Shown one piece after another: positions 1 to 5,223 of a stretch of 5,223 bases of DNA. Origin of the DNA: Acidaminococcaceae bacterium (lineage in GTDB: Bacteria > Bacillota > Negativicutes > Acidaminococcales > Acidaminococcaceae); NCBI GenBank assembly GCA_028693975.1, contig JAQUUF010000102.1, positions 1 to 5,223 on the forward strand. Reading direction: 5' to 3'. The stretch's first letter is position 1. Each line of letters opens with the position of its first letter. Under the pieces are notes generated by a model. That model ran no database searches and had not been told where the DNA came from. It saw only the letters and a list, made by a program, of their open reading frames with translations. The position numbers and the translations under genes were made by a program.

Positions 1-64
1 TTCCATTTTGCACCAGTAAAACAATTTGTATTTTTTCTTGCGGTGAAACTTTCCTTTTAACCAA
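1..64 (-). CDS. N-terminus of a transposase OrfA-like HTH protein (partial)
   Basis: A leftward frame starts at a TTG codon (64-62) and stays open to the window edge for 21 codons. It is preceded on the minus strand by GGAGGGAG (plus 76-69), well spaced for a Shine-Dalgarno site. An in-frame stop at 100-98 and the absence of any ATG between it and 64 make this TTG the only plausible start. The peptide begins MVKRKVSPQEKIQIVL. This matches the opening of IS3-family OrfA proteins, which typically read (K/R)R-x-(F/Y/V)-(S/T)-P-E-x-K-x-x-I-V-L and continue into a helix-turn-helix that binds the element's ends. Only the start of that domain is visible, so a non-transposase HTH regulator cannot be excluded. 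Confidence 0.5.
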   Translation of the reverse strand, partial: MVKRKVSPQEKIQIVLLVQNG

Positions 65-127
65 AATACTCCCTCCTAAGTAAACGGTTTTATTATTTCA
101 ACTGTCTACCTAGAAGGGAGCATATCA
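1..127 (-). mobile_element. Edge of a probable IS3-family insertion sequence (truncated by window)
   Basis: On the minus strand the block begins at 127 with TGATATGCTCCCTTCTAGG and continues with GTAGACAG. This resembles the ends of IS3-family elements, which start with TG and often carry a C-rich stretch followed by a (G/T)TAGACA-like block. About 60 bases further in lies a good ribosome binding site and the start of a leftward gene resembling transposase OrfA. This arrangement (terminal repeat, short leader, orfA) is typical of the family. The exact end could instead be at 122, the next CA on the plus strand. The other terminus and any 3-4 bp target duplication lie outside the window, so the boundary is inferred from one side only. 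Confidence 0.5.
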
Positions 128-140
128 GAAGCTGAATTTT

Positions 141-158
141 AGGGCTTTTGCCTTTTTT
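141..158 (+). terminator. Weak terminator-like hairpin
   Basis: AGGGC (141-145) and GCCTT (150-154) can form a five-pair stem with one G-U pair around a TTTT loop, and the T-run covers 153-158. It may be the remnant terminator of a gene that lay upstream before the insertion sequence arrived. The stem is short and this is a low-confidence call. Confidence 0.25.
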
Positions 159-192
159 GTTTGGCTCTCGCGATAGTTGTTTTAAATAAGAG

Positions 193-222
193 CTGAAAAT
201 GCTAAGTAATCTATGCTATAAT
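193..222 (+). promoter_or_regulatory. Extended -10 promoter of the ABC-F gene
   Basis: A perfect TATAAT lies at 217-222, preceded by TGC at 214-216, giving an extended -10 element. CTGAAA at 193-198 is a four-of-six match to the -35 consensus with an 18-base spacer. Transcription would start near 229, leaving a short leader before the AAAGGAG ribosome binding site (238-244) of the gene at 252. Confidence 0.65.
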
Positions 223-251
223 AAAGTATTATACTTTAAAGGAGAAGTGCA

Positions 252-1895
252 ATGATTTTAATTCAAAGTTTGACCCACCGCTTTGGCAAGCGCGTGTTGT
301 TTGAAGATGTGAATGTGAAGTTCACTGAAGGCAATTGTTATGGCTTGATTGGTGCTAACGGAGCCGGTAAATCCACGTTTTTGAAAATGGTAGCAGGAGA
401 AAAAGAAGCCAGTTCAGGTAAAATCATAATTGACCAAGGGCAGCGTCTATCTATGCTTAAGCAGGACCAGTTCGCCTATGATGAATACTCAGTCTTAAAA
501 ACAGTTATTATGGGTAATAAGAAACTCTATGATATTATGGAAGAGAAGGATGCTATTTATGCTAAAGAAGATTTTAGTGATGCGGATGGCATCAAAGCGT
601 CAGAACTAGAGAGCGAGTTTGCTGAATTAAATGGCTGGGAAGCAGAAACAGAAGCAGCGCAACTCTTGGCAGGACTAGGGCTGGAGCCGGAGCTGCATGA
701 GAAGCTCATGGGTGAATTGAGTCCCAAGCAAAAGGTTAGGGTGCTTCTGGCGCAGGCGTTATTTGGTACACCTGACATCTTATTGCTAGATGAGCCTACC
801 AATAACTTAGACTATGATTCTGTGGCTTGGCTAGAGAACTTCCTCAGTTCTTTCCCTAATATAGTGTTGGTAGTATCTCATGACCGTCATTTCCTTAATC
901 AAGTTTGTACTCATATCGTTGACTTTGATTATGGCACGGCCAAGATTTATTCCGGTAACTATGATTTCTGGCAGGAATCTAGTACCATGGCTCTGCAAAT
1001 GGCTAAGGGTGCTAACAAAAAGAAAGAAGAGAAGATTAAAGAGCTACAAGAGTTTGTGCAGCGGTTTAGTGCCAATGCTTCCAAATCTAAGCAAGCTACT
1101 TCTCGTAAGAAGCTATTGGACAAAATTGAGCTGGATGATATTAAACCCTCTAGCAGACGTTATCCCTATATTAATTTCAAGCCGAGTCGCGAGGCTGGAG
1201 ATGATATTCTAAGCGTTAGCAATTTGAATAAAACGGTCAACGGTGTGCAGCAGCTCAACGATATTTCTTTCACATTGGCTAAGGGTGATAAGGTTGCTTT
1301 GATTGGTGGCAACGGTATTGCTCAGACTGCTCTTATGGATATTTTGGCAGGTGAAATAGAAGCAGATGGTGGTAGTTTCAAATTCGGCACTACTATTACG
1401 GCTGGGTATTTCCCCAAAGATAATACCAAATATTTCCAAGAAGCGATGAATCTGGTGGACTGGTTGCGTCCTTATTCTAAGAACCAAGAAGAAAGTTATT
1501 TGCGTGGTTTCTTAGGCAGAATGCTTTTCTCTGGTGAAGAGACGCAGAAAATGGCTACTATTCTGAGTGGTGGTGAGAAAGTACGTTGCATGTTCTCGCG
1601 CCTGATGCTGCAAGAGCCTAACTTCTTGATGTTTGATGACCCCACCAATCATTTGGATTTGGAGTCCATTACCTCGTTGAACAAGGGCCTTATTGCTTTC
1701 CCAGGTACTATTTTGTTGCGCTCCAATGACCATGAGCTTTTGTCTACTGTGTGCAACAGAGTAATTGAATTGACTCCCCAAGGATTTATTGACAGAACCT
1801 ATAGTTATGATGAATACTTGGCACATCCTGATATTAAACAACTACGTGCTGAGATGGGTGCTGCTATTGAAGAGAGCAGTTACCTAGGCGAATAA
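252..1895 (+). CDS. ABC-F family ATPase, YbiT/YkpA type, with degenerate second NBD
   Basis: Soluble protein of 547 aa with two tandem ATP-binding domains and no membrane segment, as in ABC-F proteins that bind the ribosomal E site and act on translation. Length and inter-domain linker match E. coli YbiT and B. subtilis YkpA (about 530-540 aa). NBD1 has Walker A GANGAGKS (34-41), Walker B LLLDEPTNNLD with catalytic E181, and switch H210. Its signature is LSPKQ (156-160), an atypical form that YbiT relatives also show. A basic helical linker (about 254-315, containing RFSANASKSKQATS) would reach towards P-site tRNA. NBD2 keeps LSGGE (438-442), but its Walker A is GGNGIAQT (352-359, Q358 for Lys), its Walker B ends FDDPTNHLD (D463 for Glu) and its switch is SND (N492 for His). 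The ATG at 252 is supported by AAAGGAG seven bases upstream. Resistance-type ABC-F activity is not indicated; the cellular role is unknown. Confidence 0.93.
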   Translation: MILIQSLTHRFGKRVLFEDVNVKFTEGNCYGLIGANGAGKSTFLKMVAGEKEASSGKIIIDQGQRLSMLKQDQFAYDEYSVLKTVIMGNKKLYDIMEEKDAIYAKEDFSDADGIKASELESEFAELNGWEAETEAAQLLAGLGLEPELHEKLMGELSPKQKVRVLLAQALFGTPDILLLDEPTNNLDYDSVAWLENFLSSFPNIVLVVSHDRHFLNQVCTHIVDFDYGTAKIYSGNYDFWQESSTMALQMAKGANKKKEEKIKELQEFVQRFSANASKSKQATSRKKLLDKIELDDIKPSSRRYPYINFKPSREAGDDILSVSNLNKTVNGVQQLNDISFTLAKGDKVALIGGNGIAQTALMDILAGEIEADGGSFKFGTTITAGYFPKDNTKYFQEAMNLVDWLRPYSKNQEESYLRGFLGRMLFSGEETQKMATILSGGEKVRCMFSRLMLQEPNFLMFDDPTNHLDLESITSLNKGLIAFPGTILLRSNDHELLSTVCNRVIELTPQGFIDRTYSYDEYLAHPDIKQLRAEMGAAIEESSYLGE

Positions 1896-1900
1896 TTACC

Positions 1901-1936
1901 AACTGATTCTGGACCTCTACCTAGAATCAGTTTTTT
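1901..1936 (+). terminator. Rho-independent terminator of the ABC-F gene
   Basis: AACTGATTCTGG (1901-1912) pairs with CTAGAATCAGTT (1921-1932) in a 12-pair stem containing one G-U pair, around an 8-base loop. The T-run covers 1931-1936. It starts five bases after the stop codon, so it isolates this gene from the next one. Confidence 0.9.
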
Positions 1937-1968
1937 ATTTGGCTGTTTGAGGTAAAAAAGTGGTTAAA

Positions 1969-1979
1969 TATGCTATAAT
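1969..1979 (+). promoter_or_regulatory. Extended -10 promoter of the ybjQ-like gene
   Basis: TATGCTATAAT contains a perfect TATAAT (1974-1979) and an upstream TGC (1971-1973). The 11-base block is identical to the one in front of the ABC-F gene (212-222). No good -35 box sits at standard spacing; TTGAGG at 1947-1952 is 21 bases away, which is too far. An extended -10 promoter can work with a weak -35. Confidence 0.6.
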
Positions 1980-2013
1980 TAACTGAAATAATAAATGGAA
2001 TGAGGTGTGTCTT

Positions 2014-2334
2014 ATGATTATAACAACAACGCCAAGTATCGAAGGTAAAAGAATTGTGGAATACAGGGGGATTGTCTTCGGAGAGGTAGTAGCCGGCGTC
2101 AATGTGATCAAAGATTTCCTGTCTTCTGTAACGGATGTCTTAGGTGGTCGTAGCGGTACCTACGAAGATGAGCTGCAAAAAGCTAGGGATGCAGCCCTGA
2201 TGGAGATTGAACAAAGAGCCAAGAGCCGTGGTGCCAATGCCATAATCGGTGTCGATGTGGATTATGAAGTGCTGGGTAACACTAATGGCATGCTGATGGT
2301 AAGTGTCAGTGGCACTGCTGTAATAGTGGAATAG
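2014..2334 (+). CDS. YbjQ/UPF0145 family small protein
   Basis: Soluble protein of 106 aa of the YbjQ (UPF0145) family, sometimes labelled a heavy-metal-binding domain family and known from structures to form ring-like oligomers; its physiological role is not established. Family hallmarks seen here are the early segment GEVVAGVN, the GGRSG block (44-48) followed by YEDELQKARDAAL, and GANAIIGVDVDYE (from 73). The length is normal for the family and there is no signal peptide or membrane segment. I chose ATG 2014 because GAGG (2002-2005) sits eight bases before it. A GTG at 2005 is in frame but overlaps that ribosome binding site and would add only three residues. The gene has its own promoter and terminator, so it appears monocistronic. 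Confidence 0.9.
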   Translation: MIITTTPSIEGKRIVEYRGIVFGEVVAGVNVIKDFLSSVTDVLGGRSGTYEDELQKARDAALMEIEQRAKSRGANAIIGVDVDYEVLGNTNGMLMVSVSGTAVIVE

Positions 2335-2364
2335 AATTAAGCAATCAAATAGCTTGTTTGGGAG

Positions 2365-2392
2365 AAGTTAATTTAGTTTTATAATTTAACTT
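2365..2392 (+). repeat. AT-rich inverted repeat downstream of the ybjQ-like gene
   Basis: AAGTTAA (2365-2371) and TTAACTT (2386-2392) are perfect inverted copies. Three more pairs are possible after a T-T mismatch. No T-tract follows, so it is not a terminator by itself. It could be a processing or stability element in the 3' untranslated RNA, or chance in AT-rich sequence. Confidence 0.35.
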
Positions 2393-2403
2393 AGATTTTA
2401 CAG

Positions 2404-2430
2404 GCACCTTGCCATGCAGGGTGCTTTTTT
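2404..2430 (+). terminator. Rho-independent terminator of the ybjQ-like gene
   Basis: GCACCTTGC (2404-2412, written from its core) pairs with GCAGGGTGC (2416-2424) as a stem of about nine pairs around a three-base loop, followed by TTTTTT (2425-2430). It lies about 70 bases past the stop at 2334 and closes the preceding transcription unit. Confidence 0.88.
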
Positions 2431-2454
2431 ATTGCGCTAAATAATGAGTGCTTC

Positions 2455-2484
2455 TTAAGCGTGTAGTACTAATCAGAATATAAT
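2455..2484 (+). promoter_or_regulatory. Candidate promoter of the c-di-GMP phosphodiesterase gene
   Basis: A perfect TATAAT lies at 2479-2484, with TTAAGC (2455-2460) as a poor -35 at 18 bases. An alternative is AATAAT (2515-2520) with TTGCAT (2492-2497) at 17 bases. The first would give a leader of about 80 bases before 2574. That leader includes a small inverted repeat, AATATT at 2508-2513 and 2518-2523, that could be an operator. The sequence does not decide between the candidates. Confidence 0.3.
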
Positions 2485-4212
2485 AAAAAAGTTGCATTTT
2501 TAGAATTAATATTTAATAATATTTGTAGTATATACACGGCTGTCTTTAATTTTGTGCGAGAAGAGGACGAGTCATGAAATTAACCAGGAGAGATAACAAT
2601 ACAGTAGGTTTGTTAGTGCTTTGTATAGCGTTGATAGTGGGACTGTTTGTCTGTTGTGGCAAATTTGTCGATTATGTACATAACAAAGAAAAAACATTGG
2701 TCACAGATTATATGCTCGATACTACAGAAAAGAGTGCAATAGCTATCAATGATAGAATTAATGGCTATATGTCTTCCTTGCGCGCAGTTTCGGCGGCGCT
2801 GACTTCTAAGCCGGGAGATAATGAGTTTGGACGCGATATTATGCGTCACGAGCTTGAGCTAGGAGATTTTAGACGTATCGGTTATGTGTATCGTGACGGC
2901 TCCACCTTTATTGTTGATGCTACCCTAGGAGAATTAACAGGTGTGGATTTCCGCGGCCGCGATTATTTCAAGGCATCAATTGCAGGCAAAGAATATGTAA
3001 CTAACCCTTTTAATGATTATTGGACCCAGACCGGTATTATAATTTTGAGTGTTCCTATCTATGCAAATAATCAAGTGATAGGAGTACTCTGCGGTGTAAA
3101 TGATGCAAAAACTTTTACTGCTTCTTTGCAGCAATCTTACTCTGACCAAGTGGCTTCTTTTAGAATTGTCAATTCCGCCGGACAAATGTTATATAATCCC
3201 GATGCGACAAATGCTACTTTGCCCGCTCAACAGAATCCGGCAGAGTATGAGTATATAGAAAACTTAGCCAAAGTAAAAAATGATTTTATTACTAATAGGT
3301 CAGGGACAACCATTGTCAAAGAAAAAAATCAAGATGAACATTATATGGCTTATGTACCGCTCAACACTAATGATTGGTACATTGTCACCTTGGTTCCGTC
3401 AGTTGTTGCCCAGGCAAGCGGCAGGGAAATGATGTTTTTTGTAGCGGCTTTGTTGCTTACCTTAGCTGTTACTATCGGGTTTATGGTAGCGACTTTTTTC
3501 AAATTGCGACGCAAAAATCGTGAAGAAAGGTACGCACTGGCCTTCCAAGATGGTTTGACTAAGTCACGTAATAAAGCCAAGCTACTGCTTGATATGCAAC
3601 AAATAAGTAGTCTTTATGACGGACATTATTACTTGTTGGTCTATGATATTAAGAACTTCGCTTCCTATAACGAAATCTTTGGCTACGATAACGGCGATAA
3701 ACTTATCAAGGCCATTAATGAGGTTATCAAGGCTAATGTTGGCAGTGGTGAGCTGTTTGCTCGGTCTTATGCGGAACGTTTTATCCTTGTGTTGCATGCA
3801 GCTTCTAACCAAGAGTTAGAAGGGCGTATCAAGTGTATCTTCCAAGGAATCGCGGAATATTTGCAACGCAGTAATAAGTCAGGCTATAACTTAATTTCTC
3901 GGTTTGGTATTTATAGAATAGAGCCGGAAGACACAGAGCTCAGTATGGATATATTTATTGATTATGCTAATAGAGCTAGCCAACAAATCAGTGATATCTA
4001 TAAGAGCAGCTATTATTACTTCAATATTGACCAACACAATGAGAACAATCTTCAGGTCAAAATAGAGTCCCATATGTATGCTGCACTAAATCAAAGGGAG
4101 TTTCAAGCTTTTTTGCAACCGCAGTATACAATCTTGGGGGATAAGCCTGTTTTGTGTGGAGCAGAGTGTTTGGTGCGGTGGAAGTATGAAGGGACGACTA
4201 TGCTCAGCCCGG

Positions 4213-4219
4213 AAAAATT
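4213..4219 (+). other. Frameshift site in the EAL domain
   Basis: The first frame reads S-P-E-K up to the AAA at 4215-4217, then leaves the family pattern. The next frame reads I-P-T-F-E-H-N-G from 4220. EAL domains normally have a continuous PEKFIP-x-x-E-x-x-G here, so exactly one base is missing between the lysine codon and ATT, most simply one T of AAAAATT(T)ATT. The downstream frame is open only from 4190 and the upstream frame only to 4307, which brackets the event. Confidence 0.88.
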
Positions 4220-4261
4220 ATTCCGACTTTTGAACACAATGGATTTGTTATTGAACTGGAT

Positions 4262-4834
4262 ATGTACATGCTGGAAGAGGCCTGTAAGGCCTTGCGGCGT
4301 TGGTTAGATGAGGGCAAACAGGTGGTGCCCTTGTCGGTTAATCAGTCTAGATTGCATATGTTTAATCCCCGGTATTTGCAAAAAATATTACAAATAACAG
4401 ATAAGTATAATATACCGCATCATTTGCTGGATTTTGAGATTACCGAGAGCGCTGTTATGAACGATGTGGGGCAGGTGCAGCAACAATTTAAGCAATTACG
4501 TGGACAAGGGTTTTTGACCAGTATGGATGACTTTGGCAGTGGCTTCTCATCTTTGAACTTGCTGAAAAACATTGAAGCGGATACAATTAAAATAGACAAA
4601 GGCTTTTTTGATGAGGCATTTGCTTCTGAGGACGGCAAGTTCATCGTCAGCTCTGTTATCAAATTAGTTAAGCAGCTAGGCTTCGGTGTGATTGCTGAAG
4701 GGATTGAAACTTCTGAGCAAGTTGAGTATTTGATTCAATGTAACTGTGATAGAGTGCAGGGCTATTATTTCGGCAAACCAGTTCCTCTAGAAGTGTTTGA
4801 GCAGCAGCATTTGTCTAAACTTCAGCAAGAATAA
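4262..4834 (+). CDS. C-terminal EAL domain fragment, displaced frame
   Basis: This is the 3' part of the gene beginning at 2574, open in the displaced frame; 4262 is merely its first ATG. No convincing ribosome binding site precedes 4262, and the fragment lacks the E-C-L-V-R strand, so independent translation is unlikely. In reconstituted numbering it carries the catalytic and metal-binding set of active EAL phosphodiesterases: N590 in VNQS, E622 and E625 in EITES, D652-D653 in DDFGSGFSSL, K673 in IKIDKGFF, E709 and E712 in AEGIET, and Q729 in QGYYFGKP. The signature glutamate, E531 in ECL (C for A), lies in the upstream frame. No residue shows decay beyond the frameshift itself. Confidence 0.72.
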   Translation: MYMLEEACKALRRWLDEGKQVVPLSVNQSRLHMFNPRYLQKILQITDKYNIPHHLLDFEITESAVMNDVGQVQQQFKQLRGQGFLTSMDDFGSGFSSLNLLKNIEADTIKIDKGFFDEAFASEDGKFIVSSVIKLVKQLGFGVIAEGIETSEQVEYLIQCNCDRVQGYYFGKPVPLEVFEQQHLSKLQQE

Positions 4835-4862
4835 GCAATAATAAATGAGAGGGGTTGTTCTT

Positions 4863-5223
4863 ATGGATAGATTGGAATTAAGATTATTGGGCAAGGAAAA
4901 ATTTGGACGTTTTTGCAGAATGTGTCCTATCTGCGATGGCAAGGCCTGCTTTGGTGAAATCCCCGGCATGGGAGGGGTGGGCAGCGGCGCCTCCTTCCAA
5001 AATAACATAACTGATTTGAAGAAAGTATTATTGCACCAGAGAATAATTCATGATGTCAGCGAGCCTTCAACTTCTTTTGAATTGTGGGGACACCAGATGA
5101 ATCTGCCTGTTTTGGCGGCGCCTATAGCAGGTATTGCCTTTAACCTGAATGGTTTTACTACAGATGCTGAGTTTGCCGAAGCTATAGTAGTGGGGGCACG
5201 TAACGGCGGCGGTATGGGTATGA
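4863..5223 (+). CDS. FMN-dependent alpha-hydroxy-acid dehydrogenase/oxidase-like protein (partial, 3' end missing)
   Basis: The frame is open from ATG 4863 to the window edge (120 complete codons). The start is supported by GAGAGGGG (4848-4855 region), about eight bases upstream. The visible part has a Cys-rich head, C18-x2-C21-x2-C24-x4-C29, followed by GEIPGMGGVGSGASFQNN and then LPVLAAPIAGI. The last is the opening strand of the FMN-binding TIM barrel shared by lactate oxidase, glycolate oxidase and type 2 isopentenyl-diphosphate isomerase. Clostridial proteins annotated as alpha-hydroxy-acid oxidizing have this same Cys-rich head. The catalytic His/Arg and FMN phosphate site lie beyond the window, so substrate and activity cannot be judged. 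It starts 28 bases after the phosphodiesterase stop with no terminator between them, suggesting co-transcription. Confidence 0.8.
   Translation, partial: MDRLELRLLGKEKFGRFCRMCPICDGKACFGEIPGMGGVGSGASFQNNITDLKKVLLHQRIIHDVSEPSTSFELWGHQMNLPVLAAPIAGIAFNLNGFTTDAEFAEAIVVGARNGGGMGM

Larger units (their letters stand above)
2574..4834 (+). pseudogene. Frameshifted membrane Cache-GGDEF(degenerate)-EAL c-di-GMP phosphodiesterase
   Basis: If one base is restored near 4213-4219, this encodes a 753-aa inner-membrane signalling protein that would hydrolyse cyclic di-GMP. The order is: a short basic N-terminus; membrane helix about 10-33; an extracytoplasmic Cache/PDC-like sensor (about 35-283) with the typical DFRGRDYF segment (125-132) and an SVPI/GVLCGV strand pair; membrane helix about 286-310; a GGDEF domain (about 320-480); and a C-terminal EAL domain (about 505-750). 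The GGDEF site reads YAERF (399-403), so cyclase activity should be lost, although the upstream YDIKNF aspartate remains. As read, the first frame stops at 4307 after 577 aa, inside EAL. Start ATG 2574 follows AAGAGGA (2561-2567). The ligand is unknown. It is either a true pseudogene, a phase-variable or recoded gene, or a sequencing error. Confidence 0.88.

Noticed and set aside
880..1841. Other-frame open stretches inside the ABC-F gene
   Set aside because: They are composition shadows: no ribosome binding sites, no recognisable domains, and they overlap strongly conserved ABC motifs.
106..1926. Repeated CTACCTAGAA at 106-115 and 1917-1926
   Set aside because: One copy is in the insertion-sequence end and the other forms the loop and arm of a terminator; a ten-base match is likely chance.
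2005..2013. GTG at 2005 as the start of the ybjQ-like gene
   Set aside because: It overlaps the GAGG ribosome binding site, which is correctly spaced for ATG 2014.
2335..2573. A c-di-GMP riboswitch in the leader of the c-di-GMP gene
   Set aside because: I see no GEMM-I core (such as the ACGCAAAGCC-like segment) and the only strong hairpin is the preceding gene's terminator at 2404-2430.
4262..4834. The EAL fragment as an independent stand-alone phosphodiesterase gene
   Set aside because: No ribosome binding site before 4262, the first EAL strands with E531 lie in the other frame, and homology runs continuously across the break at 4213-4219.
4787..5008. Minus-strand open frame over the end of the EAL gene and start of the flavoenzyme gene
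   Set aside because: Its peptide shows no recognisable pattern and it lies antisense to two well-supported genes.

Overview
The window looks like chromosomal DNA from a low-GC Firmicute. It has strong purine-rich Shine-Dalgarno sites, TATAAT-type promoters, compact intergenic gaps and GC/T-tract terminators. The gene content would fit the Negativicutes or Clostridia, but that placement is a guess from protein style, not a measured result. Every complete gene lies on the + strand.

Layout. Bases 1 to about 127 appear to be the edge of an IS3-family insertion sequence. It carries the first 21 codons of a transposase-like gene that reads leftwards out of the window. A short spacer with a weak terminator-like hairpin and an extended -10 promoter leads to a complete ABC-F ATPase of the YbiT/YkpA type (252-1895), closed by a strong intrinsic terminator. 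A second promoter with an identical 11-base -10 block drives a small YbjQ/UPF0145 protein (2014-2334), followed by its own terminator at 2404-2430. After a 5' leader with only weak promoter candidates comes a membrane-anchored c-di-GMP signalling protein (2574-4834) with an N-terminal Cache-like sensor, a degenerate GGDEF domain and an EAL phosphodiesterase domain. That reading frame is broken by the apparent loss of one base near 4213-4219, inside the EAL domain. Only 28 bases downstream starts an FMN-dependent alpha-hydroxy-acid dehydrogenase/oxidase-like gene, which runs off the right edge.

How the parts relate. The ABC-F gene and the ybjQ-like gene are separate transcription units. The phosphodiesterase and the flavoenzyme gene are probably co-transcribed, because no terminator or convincing promoter lies between them. 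The two most interesting observations are as follows. (1) The ABC-F protein is strongly asymmetric: the second nucleotide-binding domain has lost its Walker A lysine, has Asp for the catalytic Glu and Asn for the switch His, while the composite site using NBD1 stays canonical. (2) The phosphodiesterase has a complete set of EAL catalytic residues split over two frames by an indel in an A/T homopolymer. I see no CRISPR array, rRNA, tRNA or clear riboswitch, and no evidence of an unknown multi-gene defence or biosynthetic system.
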